In this document: in pieces, positions 32,785-41,622 of the stretch
How the letters are laid out: the number at the start of each line of letters is the position of its first letter
How positions within the stretch are numbered: the first letter of the stretch is position 1
Source of the DNA: a virus
IMG/VR virus record: IMGVR_UViG_3300036770_003993
Location: 1-51,444 of that record
Strand: one strand, 5' to 3'
Length of the DNA: 51,444 nt
Notes under the pieces: model-generated
What the model saw: the letters and a program-made list of their open reading frames with translations, nothing else
Databases searched by the model: none
What the model was told of the DNA's origin: nothing
Made by a program: the position numbers and the translations under genes

Positions 32785-34297
32785 AATTTTTTTTAACTAA
32801 AATATTAAATTCTCTGAAATAAAGATAGTTTATTTCAGTATTAAGGAAACAATTTATTGCGTCTTTTGGGGTTTCAACAATAGGTTCTTTATCGTTAAAA
32901 CTTGTATTTAGTAAAATTGGTACTCCTGTTTTATTATTAAAAATGTTAATAAAGTTATAATACCACTCATTACTTTTTTTTGTGACTGTTTGTAATCTAC
33001 CTGTCCCATCTAAATGGACTACTGCGGGGACTAAATGCTTTTTTTCATTTTTGAAAGGTATTGCAAAACTCATATATGGACTATCAACATCCTCAACAAA
33101 CCATTCACTAACATAGTCTTTCAATATTGAAGGCGCAAAGGGTCTAAAATTTTGTCTATGTTTTACTTTTTGATTTATTAAATCTTTAATATCTGAATGT
33201 CTTGGGTCGGCTAAAATAGACCTATTACCTAATGCTCTTCTTCCTGACTCACTACCACCACCAAATACACTAATAATATTTTTATTAATTAATAAATCTA
33301 TAACTAATTCATCAGTAACAATTTCATATTGTAAATTATTTTTTTTGATTGACTCAATTACCAAATCTTTATCATATTTTCTTCCTAAATATGGACTATT
33401 ATAAAGACCTTCTTTCGGTCTTTGTATATTTTTAACAGAATGTAAATAATACTGAGCGCATCCAATTGCCAAACCTGCGTCGTATGGCACTGGAGGAACA
33501 AAAACATTTTTAATTTCCGGAAACCAACTTTTTATTTTGCCCATCATAACACAATTTAATGCTACTCCTCCTGATACACATAAATTTTCATATTTATACT
33601 TTTCTAAGTATTCTTTTAATAATGAATATATCACGTCTTCAGTTATTTTTTGAATTCCGGCTGCCAAATTAAATTTAGTTTGAGTATCTGAATTAGAATA
33701 TTGATTAAATGGTCGTTCAGGTATTAGAATTTCATCACTCATTGATGTCATTGCCATAACAGTTCCTGCTTGAGAGCCGTATGGAGGTCCTCCACTAGAT
33801 AAATTAAATATTTCTCTAACACAATCTGACCAAATACCACCTAAATTAGGTTCGTATGTATGGTATAATAGATTTAAATTATTTTCAGACCCTTCCCATA
33901 TAGTCAATGTACTAGGTGTCATATTATCATTAAAAACATCCCAACCTCCACCATCAATAGTTAAAATTAAAGAGTTATTAAAATCACTTGAAAAAAATGC
34001 GTTAGCCGCATGTGATGTGTGGTGACCAACCTCAATACACTTATTAGGATTTTTTGATTTATATTCTAAATATTTTGGAGAATAAAAAATATAATCATTG
34101 TGTGGAAACGTTAATACATAATCAAAATCGTCTAAAAAATGTCCAATTGACTCAAGATATGTGATTATACATTCATTTGTTTCTTTTATTCTATTTATTC
34201 TTTCTAATTCCTCGTGAATCACTAAATTGTTATTTTCAAAAATTGCATAACTACTGTCATGTGAACCCATGGAAAGTGATAGTATTTTATTTTTCAT
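32774..34297 (-). CDS. O-carbamoyltransferase (NodU/CmcH family)
   Basis: Transfers carbamoyl from carbamoyl phosphate to a sugar hydroxyl through a carbamoyl-adenylate. At 507 residues it is somewhat shorter than the 550-600 usual for the family. The N-terminal Kae1-like domain has VGHHTSHAANAFFSS (metal-binding His) and ILTIDGGGWDVF, then VSGGVALNC near residue 245. The C-terminal YrdC-like domain has SGRRALGNRSILADPR and FRPFAPS, all typical. A segment around residue 125-150 looks shortened. It sits between an FkbM methyltransferase and a WavE-like gene in the island, so a carbamoylated glycan is predicted. Related enzymes occur in other large phages. Confidence 0.9.
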   Translation of the reverse strand: MKNKILSLSMGSHDSSYAIFENNNLVIHEELERINRIKETNECIITYLESIGHFLDDFDYVLTFPHNDYIFYSPKYLEYKSKNPNKCIEVGHHTSHAANAFFSSDFNNSLILTIDGGGWDVFNDNMTPSTLTIWEGSENNLNLLYHTYEPNLGGIWSDCVREIFNLSSGGPPYGSQAGTVMAMTSMSDEILIPERPFNQYSNSDTQTKFNLAAGIQKITEDVIYSLLKEYLEKYKYENLCVSGGVALNCVMMGKIKSWFPEIKNVFVPPVPYDAGLAIGCAQYYLHSVKNIQRPKEGLYNSPYLGRKYDKDLVIESIKKNNLQYEIVTDELVIDLLINKNIISVFGGGSESGRRALGNRSILADPRHSDIKDLINQKVKHRQNFRPFAPSILKDYVSEWFVEDVDSPYMSFAIPFKNEKKHLVPAVVHLDGTGRLQTVTKKSNEWYYNFINIFNNKTGVPILLNTSFNDKEPIVETPKDAINCFLNTEINYLYFREFNILVKKNYEL

Positions 34298-34298
34298 A

Positions 34299-34895
34299 TT
34301 ATTTTTTTATTATAAACAAATTATCATTTTGGTACGATGATAATTTAATTGAATTATTATTTTTTTCCCATATTATATTATTTTCAAGTGTTAATTTATC
34401 CCCCATACAATTAATCTGTAAATTATGTTTTATTATTTGACTTGTGATTACTTGTTCAGGGTAGGATATTGATGCATCGGTACAATTAAAATCCCAAATT
34501 AACATCATATCATCAACAGAACCATACATGAAATAATCAACATAATATCCGTGTTCATGATTATGCCAATATAATGAATTAGTTTTATCTTTATCAAATA
34601 ATTTAATTAACTCATTTGAGTTAATTGGATATTGGTCACTTCTCCATTTTAAACATTTAGTATAACCTAATTCTTTGGCTTTAATTATTCCTGATAAAGT
34701 ACTCTTTTGTTGATAACAAATATTCATAACTCCTGAATTATGAGGAGGAACATTGTAAACAACTGGAAAATTAGTTTTTATTTTTTCATAGTCCCAAGTA
34801 CTCCATATTAAATTAAATCCTTCCCATTGTTTTTCCATAAAAGAAGGTTCTAGTCTTATGGGACCTTGTATTATTATTACTAAATCTTTATTCAT
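34299..34895 (-). CDS. WavE-like lipopolysaccharide synthesis protein
   Basis: A 198-residue protein similar in pattern to WavE, a putative glycosyltransferase of Vibrio LPS core synthesis. It has the initial DLVIIIQGPIR (residues 4-14) and LIWSTWDYE (around 29-37). A block then follows, NICYQQKSTLSGIIKAKELG with CLKWRSDQYP (around 58-90), in which the acidic Asp after Arg-Ser replaces the family's usual Lys-Arg-Thr-Asp. It is shorter than the usual 300 residues, so it may be a minimal catalytic domain. No membrane segment. It probably transfers a sugar in the same glycan; donor unknown. It lies 1 bp from the carbamoyltransferase gene. Confidence 0.7.
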   Translation of the reverse strand: MNKDLVIIIQGPIRLEPSFMEKQWEGFNLIWSTWDYEKIKTNFPVVYNVPPHNSGVMNICYQQKSTLSGIIKAKELGYTKCLKWRSDQYPINSNELIKLFDKDKTNSLYWHNHEHGYYVDYFMYGSVDDMMLIWDFNCTDASISYPEQVITSQIIKHNLQINCMGDKLTLENNIIWEKNNNSIKLSSYQNDNLFIIKK

Positions 34896-34900
34896 TTAAA

Positions 34901-35563
34901 CTATTGGTTTTTAATTTTGGATAATATTTCATAGTATTCATCGTTCCATTTACCTTTAACTACCGCCGTGGCAACATAAGGGTATATCCCACTGTCCCAA
35001 TGATTACTACCTCTTTTAGGTTTATTATCATATATGAATAAATTTACTAATCCCCAATTATTAATTAAATTCATAGTATTATGTTCAAATTCCCAAATAG
35101 TATTTCCATAAATTTCTGAAAAAATTCTTTTCAATGTTTTTACTTTTATGATAGTTGGTTGTATTGAAAATCCAAATTTATTATGAAACAAATAATCATA
35201 CCCATCGTATTGTTCTAAAATATCACCATTACGTAAAAGTTTAACTAAATGGACTAAATCATTTTCAACTAAAGTTATTATTTCATTTAATTTGTTATAA
35301 TCAGGTAAATCGTATAAAAACATATCCTCATGATTAAACATTACCACTTCATTATCATCTAAAAATGATAAACAATCTAATACACGATATCTATAAGTTT
35401 TCCTGTCATCATATTGAATAATTCTATAATCATTTCTATCAATACTATTAGGATTATTTATAAATAATATTTTTTCATAATCCTTCATATATTTATCAGT
35501 TTGTTTAAACCAAAAAGGTAAAACCCAATTTACATCAGTATGTGTATAAACAATTAATTTCAT
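34901..35563 (-). CDS. GT-A-like glycosyltransferase, unassigned family
   Basis: A 220-residue protein with a GT-A-like opening (KLIVYTHTDVNWVLPFWFKQTDKYM) and an acidic motif EVVMFNHEDMFLYDLP (around residues 72-87), where HEDM could serve as the DxD site. Also visible are the aromatic-rich substrate region HNKFGFSIQPTIIK and the late WDSGIYPYVATAVVKGKW, a loop with Asp-Ser-Gly. I have seen comparable proteins described only as hypothetical glycosyltransferases in giant viruses and large phages. Context in the island supports the call. No signal peptide or membrane helix. Confidence in the exact family is low. Confidence 0.6.
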   Translation of the reverse strand: MKLIVYTHTDVNWVLPFWFKQTDKYMKDYEKILFINNPNSIDRNDYRIIQYDDRKTYRYRVLDCLSFLDDNEVVMFNHEDMFLYDLPDYNKLNEIITLVENDLVHLVKLLRNGDILEQYDGYDYLFHNKFGFSIQPTIIKVKTLKRIFSEIYGNTIWEFEHNTMNLINNWGLVNLFIYDNKPKRGSNHWDSGIYPYVATAVVKGKWNDEYYEILSKIKNQ

Positions 35564-35586
35564 ATTATATAATTTTTTTAAATTAA

Positions 35587-36303
35587 TTAAAAATGACAGT
35601 TTTTATTACTACATTCTCCATTTGTTTGGTAATCTCTTAAATTTCTACCAAACCAAGGATTTAAAGTTGACCCAATATCAATATAGGTATTTTCTTTATT
35701 ATTATTCCAAAGTCTATGAGATAAAATGTTGCCCATAGGACCTGCACAAAATAAAAACAAGGAATTATCAATTTTCTCTGAATTTATTTTTTCAATTAAT
35801 TTATTAGGTAAATCTAAATTAGTTTTAAATGCCTCAGGACCGATACCAAAAAAATCTGTAATTTTTAAAATTTTTTTTAATTCTAAAAGATTAGAATTCT
35901 CATTTGCAACTAAAAATATTTTTTCATAACTGTTGAATAATGGTAATAATTCATTTTTAAATGTATTGTAATTCCCATTAACAAAAATATTAGCAAATGT
36001 TGTATTATTATCATTAGAACCTTTATTTTCTTTAAACCAATTATAACTGTGTAAATCGCAACATGGACATGATATACCAATATAGTAACCCGAATCATTA
36101 TATTTAAACGATTCCATTAACATCTGTTGAAAAACGTTGTCTGAGTATGGGTCAAATTTCCAATTGTCAATATTAGTAATTGGTAATGAATTTAAGATAT
36201 ATCTTTCTCCATCGGCATATTTACTAAATGAAAATTTTTCTTTTTTTAATATTGCATTTTTTATAATTTGAATGTCGTTTGTAAAATCTTTTGTAAATAC
36301 CAT
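35587..36303 (-). CDS. GT-D-fold-like glycosyltransferase
   Basis: A 238-residue protein. FSFSKYADGERYIL (residues 24-37) holds Asp31-Gly-Glu33, the DGE motif of the GT-D (DUF1792) glycosyltransferases. Later FGIGPEAFK and FLFCAGPMGNILSHRLW, then YIDIGSTLNPWFG (around 210-222), fit the donor-binding and DIG/DxGH region of that fold. The C-terminus is Cys-rich (GECSNKNCHF), and CPCCD occurs mid-protein, so metal or disulfide binding is possible. It is separated by 6 bp from the WecB-like gene. I infer a soluble transferase in the same pathway. Confidence 0.65.
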   Translation of the reverse strand: MVFTKDFTNDIQIIKNAILKKEKFSFSKYADGERYILNSLPITNIDNWKFDPYSDNVFQQMLMESFKYNDSGYYIGISCPCCDLHSYNWFKENKGSNDNNTTFANIFVNGNYNTFKNELLPLFNSYEKIFLVANENSNLLELKKILKITDFFGIGPEAFKTNLDLPNKLIEKINSEKIDNSLFLFCAGPMGNILSHRLWNNNKENTYIDIGSTLNPWFGRNLRDYQTNGECSNKNCHF

Positions 36304-36309
36304 ATTATT

Positions 36310-37299
36310 TTATAAATTTTCTAAAATTTTTATTATTTTTTTTGTTGAATACCCGTCCCCATATGGGCATTCTTTATTAATTACAAAATTATCTATTAAA
36401 TCATAAAATAATTTTGATAAATCATTAGGTGTTTTACATAAAAATGAATGTTCACCTAATGACTCAATTCTTTCAGTAATTTTACGACAAATAATTACTT
36501 TTTTATTTAAAAATGACCCTTCTTCTTGTAACCCTCCACTATCCGTTATGCAAAGTTTACATCTACTTAAATAATCTATTAAATCTTCATGATTTAGTGG
36601 GTCAACTACTTTAACATTTTTTAAAATTATTGAATGTTTTTTTACGTTTGGATTAGGATGAATTGGTAATAAAAACTCAAACTTAGGATTTTCTTCTGCC
36701 AATTTATCTATTGATTTAAACCATTTATCAATATTTTCATGGTTTTCTCTACGATGAAGTGTTATTAAAATTTTATTTTCATAACTAGTATCAGTGCCAA
36801 TTAGATTATCTAATACAGTATTACCTACAACATATTTATCTCCTAATATTTTTTCAGATAATAAATTATCGTAGTTTAATTTAGTGGGGCATAAATGTAT
36901 ATCAGCTATTTTAGATATAATTTGTCGATACACTTCTTCAGGGTATGGGTTTTCTTTATCATAAGTTCGTAGACCTGACTCCAAATGAATAACTTTTATT
37001 TTTCTATGGTAACAAGCTAAAGCGATGGATACGGCAGTTGCGGTATCCCCTTGAACTAAAACGTAGTCAAATTTGTTATTTAAAATGTCTGATATTTTAT
37101 CAGACATTACAGATGAAAAAATAGAGTCTAGCCTATTTTCAAAATTTAAAATTTCTAAAAAATAATCATACTTACCTAAAACTAAATTTTCATGTTGTTT
37201 AACAAATAAAAATTCAAATTGTATTTTGCCTACGTATTCAAAAAAGTTTTTAATTTTTATAAATTCAGGTCTTGTACCATAACATATTAAAATTTTCAT
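36310..37299 (-). CDS. wecB: UDP-GlcNAc 2-epimerase (WecB-like)
   Basis: Interconverts UDP-GlcNAc and UDP-ManNAc, the precursor of ManNAc-containing glycans. At 329 residues it is slightly short against about 375. Family blocks are present in order: ILICYGTRPEFIKIKNF (residues 3-19), VLVQGDTATAVSIALACYH (around 79-97), VIHLESGLRTYDKENPYPEEVYRQIIS, GNTVLDNL, ILITLHRRENHEN (around 176-188) and LCITDSGGLQEEG (around 251-263). The conserved Arg, Asp, Glu and His residues of the active site are present. It lies between the GT-D-like gene and a family 2 transferase. Confidence 0.9.
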   Translation of the reverse strand: MKILICYGTRPEFIKIKNFFEYVGKIQFEFLFVKQHENLVLGKYDYFLEILNFENRLDSIFSSVMSDKISDILNNKFDYVLVQGDTATAVSIALACYHRKIKVIHLESGLRTYDKENPYPEEVYRQIISKIADIHLCPTKLNYDNLLSEKILGDKYVVGNTVLDNLIGTDTSYENKILITLHRRENHENIDKWFKSIDKLAEENPKFEFLLPIHPNPNVKKHSIILKNVKVVDPLNHEDLIDYLSRCKLCITDSGGLQEEGSFLNKKVIICRKITERIESLGEHSFLCKTPNDLSKLFYDLIDNFVINKECPYGDGYSTKKIIKILENL

Positions 37300-37320
37300 A
37301 TTTAATTTAAAAAATTAAAT

Positions 37321-38049
37321 TTAATTAATTATTTTAAAACCTTCATTTATTATTTTTTTGTAAAATATATCCATTAAAGGAATTGCCATTGGTGCGGTAG
37401 CATTTATGTTACCATAATGCATCCCTTTCAGACTACCCCACAAAGACCTATCAGATATAGGATGAGGAGGAACATATGTTTTTAAATCACTGTACTTTTG
37501 TAACATGTGTGAAAAATGCATGTCCTCACCGACATATATATCATTTGGGTCTTGTAATTCTCTAAAAAAATATGATAACATTTCCTTACTAAAAAACCAA
37601 GAATGCCCAACAATATCGACTTCTACAATTTCTTCATTATTTGTTCCATCCCATCCATATCTATTGGCACCTAAATATGTTGTAGAATCACTAAACCTTA
37701 AACCAATTGTTCCGTACAGACCCGGTTTTTGTTTGAATGAATTTAAACAATTTTCAATCCATCGATTACCAGGTATTGTATCATCGTCAATTATACAAAC
37801 GTATTCTGATTTAGCATTCAATGCGTATGTGAATCTAGACCAAACTCCAAAATTGTAATTACTTAATGATGATTTACATTTATTTATTAAGTCCGAATCA
37901 AAATTCATATTATCGTGATGATTTCTCCAAAAAAGAATTTCATCCACTTTGATAGATTGATTTTCAATTGAGTTTATTTGTTCTCTTAAAAATTCAGGTC
38001 TTCTATATCCTGATAATACTACTGTTACACTATCCTTTTTGTATTTCAT
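37321..38049 (-). CDS. Family 2-type glycosyltransferase
   Basis: A 242-residue GT-A enzyme. SVTVVLSGYRRPEFLREQINSI (residues 7-28) is the start of the nucleotide-binding fold. YVCIIDDDTIPGNRWIE (83-99) holds Asp88-Asp90, the DxD motif. VGEDMHFSHMLQKY (around 173-186) matches the (E)D of the catalytic base. The region EVDIVGHSWFFSKEMLSYFF may contact the acceptor. The end is basic and hydrophobic but not membrane-spanning. It shares a base with the GT-B gene that precedes it in the run. Donor and acceptor unknown. Confidence 0.8.
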   Translation of the reverse strand: MKYKKDSVTVVLSGYRRPEFLREQINSIENQSIKVDEILFWRNHHDNMNFDSDLINKCKSSLSNYNFGVWSRFTYALNAKSEYVCIIDDDTIPGNRWIENCLNSFKQKPGLYGTIGLRFSDSTTYLGANRYGWDGTNNEEIVEVDIVGHSWFFSKEMLSYFFRELQDPNDIYVGEDMHFSHMLQKYSDLKTYVPPHPISDRSLWGSLKGMHYGNINATAPMAIPLMDIFYKKIINEGFKIIN

Positions 38050-38897
38050 TATTTTGATTCAAAAATGTTTATTAATTCTTTTACTTGTTTAGAAACACTT
38101 AAATTATTTACAACAAAATTTCTTGGTTGGTATAAATGTAAATTTTCCATGAATTTAGTAAAGGTTTCATTTAATGATGAAACGGAATAAAATTTTTCAC
38201 CACAACTATTATCCCAATATGGTACTGATGATGCGGGTACCTTGAATTGTTCTCCATAATCCGCCCATTCACTAACATCCCAAACTAAAATTGGTAGATT
38301 ACTACTCATTATTTCACCTACGGCGATTCCCTGACTTTCAGTTGAGTCAATCATTATACAATATCTACTTTCACTAAGTAGGTTAATAAACTCACTTTCA
38401 TTATATGAACCATATGATATTATTTTATACGTTTGATTTTTTGACTCTAAAAAATTTTTAATAGTTTCTAAGTCAAAACTATTTCTTCGTTTAAAGTATA
38501 TTAAACAATCATTGTTTTTTTTATGATTTAATGTGTCTTTAAAAAGGTTAGTGTCAATCCCGACTGGCCAGATAGATAATTTATCTTCAGATATCCATTT
38601 TTTATACTTGTTATAAACCCATTCAGATGGGACCACACATTTTTTATAATTCATCTCCATTATTTTACCATTTTCAAATGGTAAAACGCAGACATTTGGA
38701 CCAACAAGTAATTCTCCAATAAAACTACTATCCATAATTGGATTTGGAGTTAATGAAATTTTGTAAGAACCTTCAATAGGAGGCTCATTAAATGTATATG
38801 GTATGTTTAATTCATCTAATCCTAACATTATATTTTTTAAAACTTTACCAGGACCATTGTTTAAAACATCCCCATATATTTGAAATACCTTATTCAT
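38049..38897 (-). CDS. GT-B-like glycosyltransferase
   Basis: A 282-residue GT-B-type protein. The first half (KVFQIYGDVLNNGPGKVLKNIMLGLDELNIPYTF) ends in KKCVVPSEWVYNKYKKW and LSIWPVGIDTNLFKD (around 107-116), the usual link to the donor domain. The donor half has ISYGSYNESEFINLLSESRYCIMIDSTESQGIAVGEIMSSNLPILVWD (around 155-200), with the SQGIAVGEIMS acidic loop replacing the GT4 motif. It is short for GT-B, suggesting a minimal transferase. It is part of the island run, sharing one base with the family 2 transferase gene downstream. Confidence 0.75.
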   Translation of the reverse strand: MNKVFQIYGDVLNNGPGKVLKNIMLGLDELNIPYTFNEPPIEGSYKISLTPNPIMDSSFIGELLVGPNVCVLPFENGKIMEMNYKKCVVPSEWVYNKYKKWISEDKLSIWPVGIDTNLFKDTLNHKKNNDCLIYFKRRNSFDLETIKNFLESKNQTYKIISYGSYNESEFINLLSESRYCIMIDSTESQGIAVGEIMSSNLPILVWDVSEWADYGEQFKVPASSVPYWDNSCGEKFYSVSSLNETFTKFMENLHLYQPRNFVVNNLSVSKQVKELINIFESK

Positions 38898-38909
38898 ATT
38901 CTATTTTTA

Positions 38910-39704
38910 TTATATTTTAATCCAATTTTTAGGGTGCATTGTAGACACATCAATGTATGAAAACCAATTATTTGGTACTATCACTTTTTTATTTTTGTTT
39001 TTATTTAATAGTGCTCCCCACCAACTAAATGAAGAATTTGCGATTATATTATTGGTACAAAAACTCATTAACCATAAATCAGTTACTGAATTGTTATTTT
39101 CAACAAAAGTCATATTTTTAAATTTTAAATTTTCTTTACACCAATTAATGTCGTCAGAAAAAACAAATATATTGTCATATTCACCAATAATTTCTAATGC
39201 TCTTTCATAGTAAGATATTGGTTGAACTGGATGGAATCCATTCGAGGTTAAATAATCAGTTCTTCGAATATGTATTGAAACGCTATTATTTGAAATGTTT
39301 GGATATTTTTTTAGTAAATTTTCAGTAATTGGGTCTGTACAAGATAACTCAGAAATTATTTCATTAATATAATTTTCAATTAAATAATATTTTTGCCAAT
39401 AATCAAAAAGTACGTAATTTTTTTCTTTATCTAATTCAGAACTATAAGTATTGAAATTTGATTCTGTTAACTCGATAACTTCTTTTTGGTAAATTTCATT
39501 AATTGTAGAATCATCAATTAATTTATAATTTATATTTGGAAAAATAGACAGTTCAAATTCTCTTTTAGTAATTCCATTCTGAATTGACATATGTCTTAAA
39601 TCTAAATATGTATCACATCCATATTTAATTTCAATTGCCCTTCCAATTGACCATTGAAAAAGTTGATTACCTATTCCTCCTCGTATGTAGTTTAATACTT
39701 TCAT
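38910..39704 (-). CDS. Alpha-1,2-fucosyltransferase family protein (GT11)
   Basis: A GT11 enzyme of 264 residues. Motifs present are IRGGIGNQLFQWSIGRA (residues 7-23), the family N-terminal signature; HIRRTDYL (145-152), the GDP-binding HxRRxDY motif; and the C-terminal SSFSWWGALLN (around 225-235). These transfer L-fucose, or its 3-deoxy relative colitose, from the GDP-sugar to the 2-OH of an acceptor, as the E. coli O55 enzyme WbgN does. Because the next gene is a ColD-type dehydratase rather than a GDP-fucose synthase, a colitose donor is more likely than fucose here. The ORF is complete and sits 1 bp from the dehydratase gene. Confidence 0.88.
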   Translation of the reverse strand: MKVLNYIRGGIGNQLFQWSIGRAIEIKYGCDTYLDLRHMSIQNGITKREFELSIFPNINYKLIDDSTINEIYQKEVIELTESNFNTYSSELDKEKNYVLFDYWQKYYLIENYINEIISELSCTDPITENLLKKYPNISNNSVSIHIRRTDYLTSNGFHPVQPISYYERALEIIGEYDNIFVFSDDINWCKENLKFKNMTFVENNNSVTDLWLMSFCTNNIIANSSFSWWGALLNKNKNKKVIVPNNWFSYIDVSTMHPKNWIKI

Positions 39705-40862
39705 TTATAAATTTTTATTAACAATTTTAATTACTTTTTCAATTTCATCATCTTTCATTTGGTGATTGTTTGGTAAATACAATCCATATTCATGAACCAT
39801 TTTAGAAATTGGTAACTCTTGTTTTCCGTATCTTTCATACCAAAATGGATGCTCGTTAATTGACCCACAAATTAAAGGACGACATTCTATATTATTATCC
39901 ATTAAATCTTTAATTATTGATTTTATATTTTTAGAAATAATTGGATACGCAAAATTTGAAATGTACATATTCTCATTTGGATTTATATTCCAAAATGAAT
40001 TTTTAATATTTTCTTTGTATTTTAAATAATTTTGATTTCTATTCTTTACAATATCATCTAATTTACTCATTTGACCTAAACCAATAAATGCTTGTAAATC
40101 TGTTGACCTAAGATTAAATCCAGGATAATAAAAGGTGTATAATGACCTAAAATCAGTAATGTTATACTTTAATCTGAGTTCATTTTGTTTTGAAGGTGAT
40201 AAGTCTCTATCCCATCCATGTGACCTTATTGATAATAATATATTATACAATTCTTCATCATTTGTAGATATCATCCCACCTTCAATTGTTGACATATGAT
40301 GACCAAAATAAAATGAAAATGTTGATAAATCACCAAATGTGCCTAGTAACTTATTGTCATATTTTGAACCAATAGACTCGCAGGTATCCTCAATTAATAA
40401 AATATTGTTTTCATGACAAAGATTTATAATTTCATCCATGTGATTAGGGAACCCTAAGACGTGAACTAAGATTATTACAGATGGGGATTCTTCTAATATA
40501 ATCTTTTTTAAATGATTAATATTTAAACCTAAATTATCAACATCACACTCGCACATAATTGGTTCTAAACCCAACTGTATTGCTGGAGTTACAGTAGTAA
40601 CCCAAGAAACTGCAGGAACAACTATTTTTTTATTTTTTAATCTGCCTGATAATATTAAGGAATAAACCGCTGCTAAATTTGCGGATGAACCCGAGTTAAC
40701 AAAAACTGAAAATTTTGTACCTAACCACTCAGACCATTTTTTTTCAAATTCAACAGTTAAGTCTCCTTTTGTTAATTTTGGATTAGTTTTTAACCACAAT
40801 ATTAATTTTTCAATATCATCTAAATCAATAGTGTCTTTAACTAATTTTATTATTTTTGACAT
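39705..40862 (-). CDS. colD: GDP-4-keto-6-deoxy-D-mannose 3-dehydratase (ColD-like)
   Basis: A PLP enzyme of the DegT/aminotransferase fold, 385 residues (E. coli ColD 388). The internal aldimine Lys is replaced by His188, within SFYFGHHMSTIEGG (residues 183-196); this His for Lys change marks ColD and related 3-dehydratases, where the His acts as the catalytic base. Other conserved parts are NSGSSANL (56-63), VPAVSWVTTV (82-91), LIEDTCESIG (156-165), IRSHGWDRD and ECRPLICG. ColD removes the 3-OH from GDP-4-keto-6-deoxymannose, the product of Gmd, giving the colitose precursor. The gene overlaps the SDR gene upstream by 26 bp. A CDP-sugar E1-type dehydratase is the main alternative, but those enzymes are larger. 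Confidence 0.88.
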   Translation of the reverse strand: MSKIIKLVKDTIDLDDIEKLILWLKTNPKLTKGDLTVEFEKKWSEWLGTKFSVFVNSGSSANLAAVYSLILSGRLKNKKIVVPAVSWVTTVTPAIQLGLEPIMCECDVDNLGLNINHLKKIILEESPSVIILVHVLGFPNHMDEIINLCHENNILLIEDTCESIGSKYDNKLLGTFGDLSTFSFYFGHHMSTIEGGMISTNDEELYNILLSIRSHGWDRDLSPSKQNELRLKYNITDFRSLYTFYYPGFNLRSTDLQAFIGLGQMSKLDDIVKNRNQNYLKYKENIKNSFWNINPNENMYISNFAYPIISKNIKSIIKDLMDNNIECRPLICGSINEHPFWYERYGKQELPISKMVHEYGLYLPNNHQMKDDEIEKVIKIVNKNL

Positions 40863-41622
40863 CTCTAATTGTTAAATTTAAAAGTTCATCATAATTTGAA
40901 AACCCGTTTTTAGAAAAATAAAAATTTCTTTTTTGGGGTAGGGTATAATTTTTGTCAATTGAAATATACTCATCAAATTCCATATTGGAAATAGAAAATA
41001 AATCTTTTACAAAATTATGAATGTCTATCAATTCTCCTGACCCCACAATCAAATCAGAATTTGATTTTATTGATTCATTAACAATTACTGATGGATGAAT
41101 AATGTCTCGTTTTAAATTGATGTCACCTATTACATTTTTATTTTTATTAATTAATGAATCAAATATTTTAGAAAATAAAAAACCTTTTTTTCTAAATGGA
41201 GAATTAAAATTAAAAGGGTATATTATATTAACATTATTATATTTATCTTTATTTCCATTAATTATATTTGAAATAATTTCTTTTGACTTTATATATGGTG
41301 AATAGTTATACCTATACGGGTCTGATAAAGACACCTCTCCGTCATAGTCGTTCCAAAGCTCACTTGTCGAGTATATTTTTATACTATTAACATAGTCCTT
41401 AATATTTTCAATAACTTTTAATGTGTAGTCAACATTAACTTCATTAAAGAAATTTTCAGATTCATTTAAAAACGTCCTTTGCTCCGCAAATAGCACGTAT
41501 ACTGAGTCATAATTATTTTTCCTTATTGTCTCAAAATCTATATTTCTGGAAGAAATTTTATGAAAAGTATTTGGAAAATAATGTGATAATTGGGACGAAT
41601 CCCCAATAACTAAATTATTCAT
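40837..41622 (-). CDS. Extended SDR, candidate GDP-colitose synthase (ColC-like)
   Basis: I start at 41622 (MNNLVIGDSSQLS, 261 aa), which overlaps the upstream stop by 8 bp; a longer frame opens 48 bp earlier inside that gene. Residues 3-14 (NLVIGDSSQLSH) form a degenerate nucleotide-binding turn. IKIYSTSELW (81-90) has the SDR catalytic Ser/Thr region. Tyr110-x-x-x-Lys114 in SPYIKSKEI is the catalytic pair. KRDIIHPSVIV (171-181) equals the RDhhHhxDhh element. It lies directly upstream of the ColD gene, where a C5-epimerase/4-reductase completing GDP-colitose would be expected. The identity of the reaction is inferred from position; the GxxGxxG motif is weak. Confidence 0.6.
   Translation of the reverse strand: MNNLVIGDSSQLSHYFPNTFHKISSRNIDFETIRKNNYDSVYVLFAEQRTFLNESENFFNEVNVDYTLKVIENIKDYVNSIKIYSTSELWNDYDGEVSLSDPYRYNYSPYIKSKEIISNIINGNKDKYNNVNIIYPFNFNSPFRKKGFLFSKIFDSLINKNKNVIGDINLKRDIIHPSVIVNESIKSNSDLIVGSGELIDIHNFVKDLFSISNMEFDEYISIDKNYTLPQKRNFYFSKNGFSNYDELLNLTIRDVKNNKIS

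Noticed and set aside
39705-40862. Ordinary sugar aminotransferase (PerA- or ArnB-like)
   Set aside because: The PLP-lysine position is His188; aminotransferases need the lysine. The dehydratase reading is favoured.
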